From assembly GCA_900291925.1 (NCBI GenBank), contig UWYS01000006.1, positions 62,001 to 126,000 on the forward strand: DNA of 64,000 nt. The letters run 5' to 3'. Positions within the stretch are counted from its first letter, which is position 1. Every line of letters begins with the position of its first letter. Source of the DNA: Thecaphora thlaspeos (lineage: Eukaryota > Basidiomycota > Ustilaginomycetes > Urocystidales > Glomosporiaceae). This document shows, piece after piece, positions 11,574-23,037 of the stretch. The notes below the pieces were generated by a model. It was not told the DNA's origin. It worked only from the letters and a program-made list of their open reading frames with translations, and did no database searches. The position numbers were made by a program, and so were the translations under genes.

Positions 11574-12362
11574 GCTGGGCCAACGCTGTGTCGGTGTCGG
11601 TGTCGGTGTCGATGTCGGTGTCGATGTCGATGTGGTGGTACTGGTGGTGGTGGTGGTGGCGACGCCGGCACCGCTGCACCTGGGCCTGGCATCACGTGCC
11701 AGCAGGCGACGTGGGCGTGTGAGGCGGTCGATCACGCTGCGGGTGGTGGCCTTGCGCCGCCCGCCGACCTGTTTTTGCTGCCCGCCCACCGCCCTTCTGC
11801 CCGCATCTCGCATGAATCTATGCCTGTTGTCCGTCTTGCCGTGCGAGAGACGAGCCTGGGACGGGGCGGAGAGGGATGGAAGAGTTGAGAATTGGGCCTG
11901 GACCCCGCCTCGCCCTCGCTGCGCCGCGCCGAAGAAATTGCAGCGAGCCAGGCTTCCAGTTTCTACGGAAGCCCTCCACCTCTTGTGCTCACACCGCTCA
12001 TGCCGGCCGGAACGACGTCTGGAGCACGGCCAATCATTCCTCTTGCATCAATCCACCAATATCACTCACCCAGACACACGGCCACAGCCACACCCGTCAC
12101 TATTGTGCGTCAGGAGATGGTTCGCTTTGATCCGAACTCTTCATCGTCGGGGTGCCCGGGACGAGCTAACTAAGTAATACATGTGCGAAACAAACGATCT
12201 CGAGCCACGCTGCTGCTGTTTGCAACAAAGCGCGAGCCGTGTGACGATGTGGTGATCATGATGATGGTTTTATTAGCGTCATGATGACGTAGCCAGTGGG
12301 GTATGAGTGGGCAAGCGCGAGAGCGCGAGAGCGGCAAGACAAAGACGGTAGCAGCGATTCCC
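11574..12362. other. UTP23 promoter region and HSP70 3' UTR
   Basis: 789 bases between the UTP23 start and the HSP70 stop, both on the minus strand. It contains an imperfect hexanucleotide repeat (GGTGTC/GATGTC type) at about 11589-11640 and a GGTGGTGGT tract just after it. Otherwise no feature. ORFs across it reflect the repeat. Confidence 0.5.
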
Positions 12363-14514
12363 TTAGTCGACCTCCTCGACCGAAGGGCCGTCGTCGCCGC
12401 CGGGTGCAGCGCCGGCACCGGGTGCGCCACCGGGCATGCCACCAGGAGCTCCTCCGGCGGCTCCGTAGACCTTGGTCATGATGGGGTTGGCCACGCCTTC
12501 GAGTTCCTTCTGCTTCTCCTCGTACTCCTCCTTGCTGGCCTCCTGAGCGCTGTCGAGCCACGAGATCGTCTCGGTCACGGCCTTGTCGAGCGTCTCCTTG
12601 TCGCCGGCCTCGATCTTGGACTTGATGGCCTCCTCGTTGAGCGAGTTCCTCAGGTTGTAGGCGTACGACTCGAGTCCGTTCTTGGACTGGGTGCGAGCGA
12701 GTGCCTCCTCGTCCTCGGCCTTGTACTTCTCGGCCTCGTTGACTGCGTGTCCGGTAAAGTTGTGGAACAAATTTGACAAGGAGTTCAGATGGTCAGTAAC
12801 ATTGTACTGCAACCCGAGGAAGAGCGGAGAACATGCCGGTCGAGTCGACTTGGCGGTACTTACCCATGCGCTCGATGTCCTCCTTGCTAAGACGGCCCTT
12901 GTCGTTCGTGATGGTGATCTTCTCCGACTTGCCGGTGCCCTTCTCGGCGGCTGAGACGTTGAGGATCGCGTTGGCATCGACGTCGAAGGTGACCTCGATC
13001 TGAGGAACACCGCGGGGAGCAGGGGGAATGCCCGAGAGCTCGAACTTGCCCAGAAGGTTGTTGTCCTTGGTGCGGGCACGCTCGCCCTCGAAGACCTGGA
13101 TCAGGACGCCGGGCTGGTTGTCGGCGTAGGTCGAGAAGATCTCCGACTTCTTGGTAGGGACGGTCGTGTTTCTCTTGATCAGAGGAGTGAAGACACCGCC
13201 GGCGGTCTCGATACCCATCGAGAGGGGCGCGACGTCGAGCAGCAGGAGGTCCTGGGTCTTTTCCGAGGTGTCGCCGGAGAGAATGGCGGCCTGGACGGCG
13301 GCACCGTAAGCGACGGCCTCATCAGGGTTGATGCTCTTGTTGGGCTCGCGACCGTTGAAGAAATCGCGGAGAAGCTTCTGGACCTTGGGAATACGGGTCG
13401 AGCCGCCGACCAGGACGATCTCGTTGACCGAGCCCTTGTCAATCTTGGAGTCGCGGAGGACCTTTTCGACGGGCTCGATGGTGTGGGAGAAGAGGTCACC
13501 GCAGAGCTCCTCGAAGCGGGCACGGGTGATCGAGGTGTAGAAGTCGACGCCCTCAAAGAGCGAGTCGATCTCGATGGTCGTCTGAGCGGCCGACGAAAGG
13601 GTGCGCTTGGCACGCTCGCAGGCGGTGCGGAGACGGCGGAGAGCTCGGGCGTTTGAGGTGAGGTCCTTCTTGTTCTTCCTCTTGAACTCCTGAACGAAGT
13701 GGTTGACAAGGCGGTTGTCGAAGTCCTCACCACCCAAGTGCGTGTCACCAGCGGTAGCCTTGACCTCAAAGATGCCCTCCTCGATGGTCAGGAGCGACAC
13801 GTCAAAGGTTCCACCTCCCAAGTCGAAGATGAGAACATTCTTCTCACCCTCAGTCTTCTTGTCGAGACCGTAGGCGATGGCGGCGGCGGTAGGCTCGTTG
13901 ATGATGCGCATGACGTTGAGACCCGAAATGATACCGGCGTCCTTAGTGGCCTGGCGCTGCGAGTCGTTGAAGTAGGCGGGGACAGTGACGACGGCGTCCT
14001 TGACCGTGTCTCCAAGGTAAGCCTCAGCGGTCTCGCGCATCTTGAGGAGAACCATTGACGAAACCTCCTCGGGGGTGAAGGTCTTCTTCTCGCCCTTGTA
14101 CTCGACGCGGATGATGGGCTTGCCCTCCTTGTCAATAACTTCAAATGGCCAGTGCTTCATGTCGGACTGAACCTCCTGATCGGCAAACTTGCGGCCGATC
14201 AGGCGCTTAGCGTCGAAGACTGTGTTGTGGGGGTTCATGGCAACCTGGTTCTTGGCGGCATCGCCAATCAGACGCTCGGAGTCGTTGAACGCGACTGACG
14301 TGATGTTCGAGAGCAAGACGGGGGAGGGCATGAGTCAGAAGCAGGTCGCGCTCTTGTAGACTGCCCAAAGCCCGAGGAAACCATGCAGGTACTCACCATA
14401 AGAGGGCGTGGTGCGGTTACCCTGGTCGTTGGCGATGACCTCGACCCGGTCGTTCTGCCAGACGGCGACGCAAGAGTACGTGGTGCCGAGATCGATTCCG
14501 ACAGCCTTGGTCAT
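12363..14514 (-). CDS. cytosolic heat shock protein 70 (SSA type)
   Basis: Three exons: 14514-14397, 14294-12864 and 12742-12363, giving 642 residues. It begins [19 protein letters not shown] (phosphate 1 of the actin-like ATPase) and has [31 protein letters not shown] and [18 protein letters not shown]. The substrate-binding domain includes [22 protein letters not shown], and a [14 protein letters not shown] lid tail ends in EEVD, the cytosolic TPR-cochaperone signature. Role: ATP-driven folding chaperone with Hsp40 and nucleotide exchange partners. The first intron follows codon 39 within TTPSY/V, and the last lies near ERM/V. A TATA box is present upstream. The large leader region may carry heat shock elements, but I found only weak, gapped GAA/TTC arrays. 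Confidence 0.98.
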
Positions 14515-14678
14515 GATGGGCTATGTGAGTGCGTGTGCGTATGGACGAAGGCGATGAGCTTGTGCGAGCTGAACGGGAAGGGAAGGGTGTGCTGCTGTCG
14601 TGGCAAACTTTACAGTCGAGTGCGCGGGGGCGTATGGTGAAAGGACGAAGCAGTGGTCGATGATGGTGGTACCGACTC

Positions 14679-14684
14679 TTATAA
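14679..14684 (-). promoter_or_regulatory. TATA box of HSP70
   Basis: The sequence CTTATAAG (palindromic) lies about 165 bases upstream of the HSP70 ATG in otherwise GC-rich DNA, a normal place for a strong inducible fungal promoter. Confidence 0.55.
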
Positions 14685-17659
14685 GCTGCGAGCGGCTCTG
14701 GCAACAAGAGGCGGCGGAATCACCCTTTGGTGGCTGGCTGGCCGGTGCGTCCGACCTCTGGCCTGCCGTCGCCCTGCGCCGCGGCCGCCGACGCTGCTCA
14801 TCGGGTTTTTTGGGCGAAGAAGGCGAAGGAACCAAGAAGATCCAACCGGGGGCGGGCCGCGCCGTGCCTTCTCTCAACTTCCATGTGCCGAGCTCTCCCG
14901 TGCCCGCCTCCCCTGTCTGCTGCCGCGCGCTTCACTCATCTTGCAGCTTGATCGAGACGGGTCTGGCAGCGCCCCTCACGGGCCAGGTGCCCGGCAAAAA
15001 AATCCGATCTGTCAGAGGAACGCGCTCGAAGGCACGCCAAGGCGCGAGAAGCCTCCCGCCGCTTCCGGTCGCTTCTTGCTCGAAACTGCACAAATCGCGT
15101 TGGCGCAAAGAATGCGGTAGAAGGACCCTCACCTGCGGTCAGACCTTGTTCGGCCGATACAAATCACCCTTGACCCTGCATATAAATTTGATCACCGCTG
15201 CTTGTTTACTCGCACGACATTTTTGGGCCCGCCTGTTGACACCGACGGGGAGGCGCCGACAATCATCAAGCTCGGCACCGCGCATCGAAGATAACAACAA
15301 GGCGGGCCAGCGCGTCGTCACCAAAGGAGACCCGTCAACAGCAGGTTGAGCCAGCGCGTGCCCCTCGAAGGGCACCCAAGGAAAACGCGCTATCCAGGTG
15401 AACGAAGAACGTCGGCATCGAGGGAGACGTGATGATAGCAGGCCCCAAAACAGAGTCGCGCCGTCGATGGGGCGGGCCAACGCTGACACGAGCGACGCGT
15501 GCTCGTCTCCGATAGATCGCGTGAGATCGGGTCGGATTGACCAAAAGCGTGAATCCGTTGTAATTGAAATCTCCAATCGGCGGCTTCTCTAGCGGGACCG
15601 CTTACCCATGATTCAAAAGCTTTGAATCACTTCAAACCTAATTCCCGGTCTTGACGATCGTAATCAACGTTGCGTCGATATCGGTATCCATTTAACACCA
15701 TCGGGGACCTCCAATCGGAAATTTTATTGCTTTGCCGATAAAATTCGGGAGCCGCAACGCGTCGCGAGAGGAACCCAATTCAATTTTTTTGGATTTTTTT
15801 TTTTTCTTCGACAGATCGGGGACATTAAATCAGGTCAAATTTTTCTTGCCGGACAACAACAACCGAAACCAATCAAAAAAATAGCCCAATCAGAACTTTA
15901 TTTCTTACCAATCGGGAGCCCCGTTCTTATGCCCACACTGGAGCCGTCATGACTCGGCCATTAAGTCCGGGTCGCAACGCTTCCCATGTTAAATCTGGAG
16001 CTGTAACTCAGCGCTTCTTAAACCCGGTAGCCGCAACGCGTAGGGAGTCAAGCCCGATTGAAAAGAACCCTAAGTCAATCGAGATTCGAAGCCGCGTTAA
16101 TGTCCCAGAAGCTTGTAAACCGCAATTAATCGGCCGGCAAGTTTTATAGCCATAACACCTCACACATCAAATCCAAAAGATGCAACGCGTGATAAGCCCG
16201 ATCACAATGTTTCTCCCAATTCTGTTTTGCGCCGCGTCGCGAGTGTCTCGCGTTTGGCCACAGTCACTTGGAATCTCATCGGGAGCCATAGCGGCATTAC
16301 CCTTGACACCGCTAATAAGCCCAATCAATCGTGCCCGTACGGAAGCCGCAACGTGACGCGCGCGTTTTGGTTTTGGCCCGATCTCGACGCAAGTATTTGA
16401 GAGTTGGACCGATAGCCCCGCAGGCAACGGTCCGCAAAGATTGACATTTTGAAATTGGGTGCAGGTAAAAGATCCAATCGGGTCCCATGGGTTCCATGGC
16501 GCGCGACAAAATCGGTGCGGAGGCAGGGGGGCTCTCAGGTTCTCCTCGCGCGAGACATATGTGGGCGCGGCGGATGTGGAGGCGCTCGTCCCTGTGTCTC
16601 GTCAAGGCCAGCAGTCATTGAGTGTGCGCACAGCTTCCTCCTTCTCATCCTTTCTTCCCTTCCTTTCCTAAAAGCACGTCCTCCTCCTCGTCGCCGCCCG
16701 CAGGACCTTATTTTGTCCTTTCACTCGTCGTCGTCACCCGCAGAATCTAGACTGTACCCATCCATCGACCGACACTCTCATCGCCACACGGTCTCGCTCC
16801 ATCCTTTGACGACATCAAGCCCATACATCTCGTCTCCAGACTTTGACCGCATACATCCCACCTCTGGACCGAATACGTCTGTCTCTCGTACCGAGGGCTG
16901 TAGTGTCCCTGCTGCCAACATTTACGCTCCTGCGACCATCACGGTCTCCGTGTGTTTACTTGCGCGAGACGCGCCTCTGGCCGGTTCGGGCGCGTCTGCG
17001 GTTGACGTGTCCTGCTGACTGTGTTGACTCGTGCGAGATGCGTCTGGTTGGCCCGGACGTGAAAGAGCCATCACTTCAAAACAGGTTGCTCTACCGTCTC
17101 GGCCGATACGAGTTGGGAACTCGTCAAAGTGCCAATGACTGGGCGGGGGTGTGCGCGGATGTGCGCGCGGCGAGTGCACCCTGGATGGCCCCAACATACG
17201 ACCCCGGCCTGCCATAGGAACAAAGCTCGGAACCCGGCCTGTCTGCCTGCGCAAAAAAAACCAAAAAATCTCCAAAAGACTGTTTCGGTGGGCGGCGTGA
17301 AATTCTTAGGATTATTCTCTTTTTCTGCCCTTTTTGACGCCTTTCTTTCTGCAAAACTTGCGCTTTCCGCCTGCGCAAGCGCCTCGCTCACTCAGCCTGC
17401 TTTGCTCACCACCAGCCAGCCGGTGACCACCTCACCTCCTTCCATCCTTACGCACACTCGTTCTCGCTCTCGCTCTCGCTCTCTCTCTCTTGGTCAGCCC
17501 GCTAGCCCCAACCCTTCGCCTTCGCCTTCGCCATCGTCAGCAGCATCCACAACCTCATCACCCTACCCTACCCTACCCGACAACCCGACCACCGACGCCA
17601 GCAGCACCCTCGACACACTTTCTCCCACCGTCCCTCGCTCCCGTAGCGCTTCGCCCGCC
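14685..17659. other. long non-coding region between HSP70 and NUG1
   Basis: About 3 kb with no convincing gene. The HSP70 side (14690-15550) is GC-rich. A TATAAATT stretch occurs at 15181-15188 (+). The core 15590-16480 is AT-richer and repeated (separate entry). The NUG1 side (16620-17659) is pyrimidine-rich with a CTCTCG tract around 17460-17495 and probably holds the NUG1 promoter and leader. The frame of NUG1 is open upstream of its ATG to 17129, but the composition there is not protein-like. Confidence 0.5.
15590..16480. repeat. AT-richer block with a degenerate dispersed motif
   Basis: A motif close to TCGGGAGCCGCAACGCGT recurs in varying states of decay: 15745-15762 (best copy), 15912-15921, 15971-15980, 16028-16041, 16087-16098, 16181-16190, 16279-16288 and 16341-16355. 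CCAATC(GG) recurs near 15573, 15711, 15885, 15909, 16320 and 16473, and AGCCCGAT/AGCCCAAT near 16051, 16195 and 16317. A T-rich run lies at 15785-15806. Base composition differs visibly from the flanks. It may be a decayed repeat array or mobile element, or a regulatory block. Confidence 0.45.
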
Positions 17660-19740
17660 ATGGTCAAGATCCGCAAGCGCACCTCGAAGCGTCTCGCCGT
17701 CGCCCAGCGTGAAAAGGTGAAGCGCAAAGTCCGCGAGCACCACCGCAAGTCGCGCAAAGAGGCACGTAAGAACCCCAACCCGCAGTGGAAGTCCAAGCTG
17801 AAAAAGGATCCAGGCATCCCCAACAGCTACCCCTACAAGGAACAACTCCTCGCCGAGATCGAAGAAAAACGTCGCAGACAGCAGGAGGAGAAGCTTGAGG
17901 AACGTCAACGTCTACGCCTCGAAAAGGCAAATGCCAACAAGGTTGATGAGAACGATGAGGATGAGGATGCTGTGGACGTCTCCGCCCTCCTCCGCTCGGA
18001 CGGTAGCGACGACGATGATAGACTCGGTCCCATGGTCGCTCCCCTCTTCCGCGGAACGCTCCAAGACCTCCTCGAGAGCGACGAGATCAAGACCCTCATC
18101 TTTGCTCTCGACGCTAGGGATCCGCAGAGCTACAGGAACACATGGCTCGAGCACGAGGCACAGAGGAGGGGCAAGAAGTTCGCCATCGCCCTCGGTAGAG
18201 CCGACCTCGTGCCCGCCGAGACGCTTGCCAACTGGGTCGCCTACCTCTCCAAAAACACCTACTTCAACATCTTCCCCATCTCGGTCAGGCCGGAGCTCGG
18301 CAGGGAGGGGATGCTCGGCGCAGAGCAGCTGGTCGACACGTTGGACCTCAAGGGCAAAGGCAAGGGCGATGTTGCCGTCGTCGGTTTAGGACACGTGAGT
18401 ATGCGCTCCCCCGCTGCCCCGTTTCTCGACCCCTTCTCTCCATCTCTGATCATACTGCTGGCCTTCCCGTCGCTGACACGATCGACCCCTCTCCGTCCGC
18501 CCTTGCGCTGCAATGTCATCAGTCGGGCCGATCGTCGATTGCCGATGCCATCCTCACCGCCATCGGTGCGCCGGACGACGAGGAAGAGGACGACGAGTCG
18601 ACCGAGTGGCCTGCCGTGCTCGACACCATGCCGCTCGTCCCCGTCAGGAAGGCAGACCACGGCGAGAACCTGAACGAGGACGACCAGGAGGACGGCGAGG
18701 AAGAGGAAGAAGAGGCCGGCGACGAGGCCAACGACGACGAAGACGACAACAAGGACGAGGAGGCCGAGGAAGAGGCCGAGGCGCAACAGACCGAGATTCG
18801 CGCCATGCACACGCTGATGCGCAACCAGGGCGCCGTGCAGCGGATCAAGGAGCCGCTGCCGCTCGTCTGGGCGCTAATATCGCGCATCTCGCACCCGGAG
18901 GACCTAATGCTGATGTACAACCTGCCGGCATTCGGCTCCTTTACGCCCTCCAAGGCGTCGCTGGCGGATGAGGAGCTGAGCGACTCGCAGATCGCCCTGC
19001 TGCTCTCGGCGCAGTTGCGCGCCAAGGTGCACGCGGACACGGAGGAGTTCCTCATCTCGCTCGCGCGGTCGCAGGGAGCGCTGCGCCGCGGCAAGTTCCC
19101 CAGCACCGCTGCGGCGGCGCGCATCCTGCTGCGCCAGTGGTCGGCGCAGGCGTTTGCCTACTACTCGCAGGCGCCGCCGCTGTCGGCCGAGGTCAAGGAG
19201 GAGTGGCTAGAGAAGAGCAAGCAGCGCATCGCACCGCTCGTCGAGGCCGATGCGACGGTGAGCCGCAAGGAGTTTAGGAAGAGGTGGAGCGCAAAGGAGC
19301 TGAGGCTCAAGCCGCTCTCGAGCGTCAACGGGAGGGAGGCGTTGGTGGTGGACGAGGTGAGGTTGATGAACCCGCCGTACGAGGAGGGCGAGGAAGAGGA
19401 GGAGGAGGAGGAGGAGGAGGAGCCGGCCGCGCTCAAATCGATCCTCAAGAAGCCGACCGCCGCCAAGGGTCAGGGCAAGGGCAAGAAGCGTTCCGCGCCC
19501 ACGTCGGTCGTGATTGAATCGGTCAACGACGCGCTCGAGGGCGCCGAGGTCGAGGGCGAGGAGGCGACGAAGCTGTCGCGCAAGGAGAAGCGTCAACAGA
19601 AGAAGACGACGAGCGTCGCTGCTCCGCCCGCGGCCAAGAAGGCCAAGACGCCAACATCAGCGAGCAAGGAGGCGGCGAATGCGTCGGTCAACTCTGGACC
19701 GGCGCCGGGTGAGAGGTACGACTTTGGCGCTTTCTTCTAG
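17660..19740 (+). CDS. NUG1-like nucleolar protein with degenerate GTPase motifs
   Basis: Two exons, 17660-18394 and 18523-19740, 650 residues. The N-terminus is a GN3L/Grn1 domain (basic MVKIRKRTSKRLAVAQREK; then WKSKLKKDPGIPNSYPYKEQL), as in yeast Nug1 and nucleostemin, which act in nucleolar 60S assembly and export. The middle follows the circularly permuted GTPase layout: ALDARDP, then LGRADLVP where NKxDLVP (G4) is expected, then VVGLGHSGRSSIADAI where GxPNVGKSS (G1) is expected, then a TMPLVPV stretch instead of DTPG (G3). The G1 Lys and the G4 Asn/Lys are missing, so GTP binding is doubtful. An acidic insert and a basic C-terminal tail (KSILKKPTAAKGQGKGKKR) follow. The splice site falls inside G1. 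ATG 17660 has a good context (GCCATGG). Confidence 0.8.
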
Positions 19741-20166
19741 GTCGCTCCTTTCCCCCTCCCCCCTTCTTCTTGCTTGACGTCGTTGCGCGTCGATGCCGGC
19801 GCATGTTTGTATGTACAGTTAGATCTGTTGTTTCTCGTCTTGGCCTAGTCTGGTACGACGAGGGGTGTAATGCATTGTCTCTGCGTATGCTGTGCTTTGC
19901 GTGAAGGTGGGCGAGCGAGTGAGCGGTGCTAAGAGGAGAGAACTAGGAGGAGCAGCCAGCGAAACAGCGACGGCGCACGCACCCTCCCCCAGAGAAGGGG
20001 GCATGGCTTTGGAGAGGGAAAAGGAAAAAGTGGAGTCGTCCCCGCGCTATGTAACTACCGGTGCGTGCGCCTATCCAGCACCTGCTCTCCCTCTGTCCTC
20101 TTTGTCGCCAGGCCACCACCAGGCCACCACCGCCGCCACCACGTCCAACGCGTCCTCGCCATCACG
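19741..20166. other. intergenic region
   Basis: 426 bases between two plus-strand genes: NUG1-like 3' UTR followed by the promoter/leader of the STIMATE-like gene. No repeat or ORF of note. Confidence 0.5.
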
Positions 20167-21523
20167 ATGTCATCACACGTTCCATCCATACCGCTCGCCT
20201 CTTCCTCCCCCTCCTCCTTCCCCTCCCCGTCCGCCACTCCTTTCCCATCCCTCCCCCTCCCGGTCCCCGACGTAGACTCAACATCATGTCGTCTCCTCGG
20301 TCCTTTTGCAATCTTCGTCCAACTATCCATGGGTCTACTCGTCCTCCTTTCCCTACTCTACAAACGACACAAGGAAAGACCTAAACGCAAGTGGAAGATC
20401 TGGTTGTTGGACGTCACCAAGCAGATGCTCGGGCAGATGTTTGTTCATGTTCTCAACGTTGCCTTTAGCGAAGGCGGCGGTGGTGGTGATGGGGATGCTG
20501 GAGATGAAGAGGGGAAAGAACAAGCTAAAGAGGGTGCTGGTAGGAATCCGTGTAGCTTGTACTTTCTCAACGTACTCGTTGATACGACGCTCGGTGAGTC
20601 TCTTACATTGTCGCGCCACCCGAGGACGTGTGCAGCGAGAGAGAAGGACCATCACTGACCAGCATCCCGTCCTTTGCTCCTCTTTTTCGCTTTCATTACC
20701 TCCCGACTTCCAGGCGTCTTGATCATCTACACGCTCCTCTCGCTCCTCACGCACCTCCTCACTTGGCACTTTCACCTCTCCGGCTTCGTCTCTGGTCAAT
20801 ATTCCGACCTCTCGCCCACCGGTCGTTCACGACGCGGTCGAACTTCCCGTCCCCGTCTTTCCTACTGGGCGAAACAACTAGGCGTCTACCTCTTCGTTCT
20901 ACTTGTCATGAAACTCTCCGTACTAGTCATCTTATCCATCCTTCCCTTCCTCATCGATATGGGCGATTGGTTATTGGCACTTTTCGGAGGTCATAAAGAC
21001 GCACAGGTACTCTTTAGCATGGCCTTGTTCCCACTTGCTATGAACGTACTACAGGTAAGTCTTCCATCCCCCCCCCCTTTCTCTTCCTCGTTGTATCGAT
21101 GAGAAAATTGACATACCGACATGGTTCAAACGAAACGCACAGTTCTGGTTAATCGACTCTCTCCTACGACACAATCCATCCACTTCTAAATACGCACACC
21201 TCTCCTCCTCTCCCACCACATCATCCGCTTCACTGCCTTCGTACGCTCCTCCCAATCAAGATATGGAAAACCAACCATCTACCCATCTCATCGTTTCCGA
21301 CTCGGAATTCAGCGAGGACGATGATCAACCGACCAAGAATCACGACGATGAAAGACAGAGAGAGCGAGAGAGAGAGAGAGAGAGGGAGAGAGAGGGAGAG
21401 AGAGGGAGAGAGAGGGAGGGAGAGCGAGAGCGAGGGGGAGAGGAGGAGGGAGAGCGAGAGCGAGAGAGGGAGGGATACCTTTATCCTCCCCCTCTATCCA
21501 GAGAGGGTAGTGTCGAAATGTAA
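20167..21523 (+). CDS. STIMATE/TMEM110-type vacuolar or ER membrane protein
   Basis: Three exons: 20167-20593, 20714-21054 and 21143-21523 (phases 1, 0), 382 residues. Hydrophobic segments are FAIFVQLSMGLLVLLSLLYK, the LLDVTKQMLGQMFVHVLNV region, GVLIIYTLLSLLTHLLTW, LGVYLFVLLVMKLSVLVIL and a last one ending ALFPLAMNVLQFWLIDSLLR. The motifs RKWKIWLLDVTKQ, NPCSLYFLNVLVDTTLGV and SYWAKQLGVY are those of the family of yeast YPL162C and animal STIMATE (TMEM110), which acts at ER-plasma membrane contacts in animals. The function in fungi is not established. The acidic C-terminus runs into an Arg/Glu repeat encoded by a GA microsatellite (about 21353-21474). An in-frame GTG upstream is not used; ATG 20167 is the first ATG. 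Confidence 0.82.
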
Positions 21524-22121
21524 AAAGAACATGATGCACTTTTCGTAATGACTAACTCTCTATCGATGTCGTGCAATGAGACTGTCTTGTCGTCCCGTCG
21601 TTTCAAGACGTCAAAACGCAGGTCGTCTCTAGACTAGATGGATGACCTTCCCTCGCGACGCTCGTCCTAAATCGTCCCTCGCACGCTCGTCATACCTAAC
21701 ACCGCGCATCTTGGTCAAAACAGGTCAACGATAAAAACGTCCAGTACGGCCCCAAACCTCCCAATGCCGTCCAGTGTCGGCGTCTCTCTGCTCGTCGACG
21801 ATTAATACCCCGTCATCCTCTCGTACACGTCTGCGATGCTCGTCCCGACCTACCTGCCTCATCGTCGACTGCACAGAGACAAGACGCTGCGACGAGCGTC
21901 GCTGCACGTCAAGGCTAAGAAGCGGGTGTAAAGCATTCTGAGAACGGCATGGTTTTGAGACGCTACAACAACATGACGACGACGACGACGACGACGGCGA
22001 CGGCACAACAACACGACGACGACGACGCAGCTACGGTATGCGCAGCTGCGCTTGTCACCGATGCGACTAGCGTACGGCCAGAACGAGAGGGCTCGGTTCG
22101 AGCTTCGCGCGCCGAGCGTGC
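21524..22121. other. convergent intergenic region
   Basis: 598 bases between the stops of the STIMATE-like gene (+) and GIS2 (-). A GAC trinucleotide repeat lies at about 21974-22028. No gene seen. Confidence 0.5.
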
Positions 22122-23037
22122 TTAGGCAACAATGGGGGCGCCGGCGGTAGGGGCGGCAGCAGCGACAGTCTGGGCCTCGGGGCAATCGCGCGCAATGTGG
22201 CCGACCTTGCTGCAGTTGTAGCAAGTCTTGGGCTTCCTGGGCGCAACGCCACCGGCGACGGGCGCGAAGCCGGCGGCGAGGGGAGCCTTGCAGTCGCGCG
22301 CAAAATGGTTGAGGCCGTTGCACCTGTGACACCTGACGGGAGGTCGTCCGCCAACCGCACCGACGGCAGCGACGAGGGCGACGGGCGGCACGACGCCACC
22401 AGCAGCGGCCGTGGGGCAGTTGCGCGAGATGTGGCCCACGCCGCCGCAGGTGTAGCAGGCGTTGGAGCGGTTGCGGACCACAGCGGCGGCGAGCGTGGGG
22501 CAGTCAGCCTTGATGTGGCCCTTGCCCTGCGGACGGCGAAGAATGCGGAGAAAGGCAGAGAGACGAGCAAGAAGTGGTCAGAGACACTCTCTGAAAGAGC
22601 CAAAGGGGGAAATAGCCTTCAAAGGCACCGGGGCCCACTCACGCCGCAGCCGTAGCACTGCTTGCTGTCCGCGGTCCTGGGAGCCTCGCAGGCGGAGCTC
22701 TCGTGTCCGGCCTCGAGGCAGTTGAAGCACCTGCGCTCACTAAACGAGCAGTTCTCCGCTAGGTGTCCCACTGCGGTAGTTGGGTGTGGAGCAAAGAGCA
22801 GATCGTCAGCCGGTCTTGCTCGGGTTCGGTCCGTCTCGCAAGGTGCCGGAATGCGCCGAAAAGAGCTTGAGCGACTCACGCTGTCCACAGCTGCAGTAAA
22901 GTAGCAAGAAAAGAATAGAGAAGTTGATGTGGTGAGCTCTTGCTGACCGAGCAAGCCTAGTGGCGTTGAGGGAGTAGGGCGGGCGAGGGAGCGGGGAGAG
23001 GCACCTACACATAGCAACCACGTCGACGAAAGGCCAT
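22122..23037 (-). CDS. GIS2: CCHC zinc-knuckle RNA-binding protein (GIS2/Byr3/CNBP family)
   Basis: Four exons: 23037-23009, 22890-22880, 22770-22643 and 22526-22122, 190 residues. Six CX2CX4HX4C knuckles are read: CYVCGQLGHLAENC, CFNCLEAGHESSAC, CYGCGGKGHIKADC, CYTCGGVGHISRNC, CHRCNGLNHFARDC and CYNCSKVGHIARDC. The order and the linkers (RCFNC, ACEAPRTADSKQCY) match Gis2/CNBP, single-stranded nucleic-acid-binding proteins that associate with mRNAs and ribosomes; yeast Gis2 has seven knuckles. The second exon is only 11 nt and supplies VCGQ in the first knuckle; without it the knuckle is broken. Donors are GTAGGT, GTGAGT and GTGAGT. Ala/Pro-rich linkers separate the last knuckles. Confidence 0.92.

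Noticed and set aside
11554..12177. 207-codon plus-strand ORF upstream of UTP23
   Set aside because: Its first part is the antisense of the UTP23 first exon and of a hexanucleotide repeat; no motif.
15040..15095. Heat shock element candidate upstream of HSP70
   Set aside because: GAA and TTC triplets are present but the 5-bp alternation is broken; too weak to call.
17129..17659. 177-codon N-terminal extension of the NUG1-like protein
   Set aside because: In frame but Ser/Thr/Pro low complexity from a CT-rich leader; family proteins begin with the basic Grn1 segment at ATG 17660.
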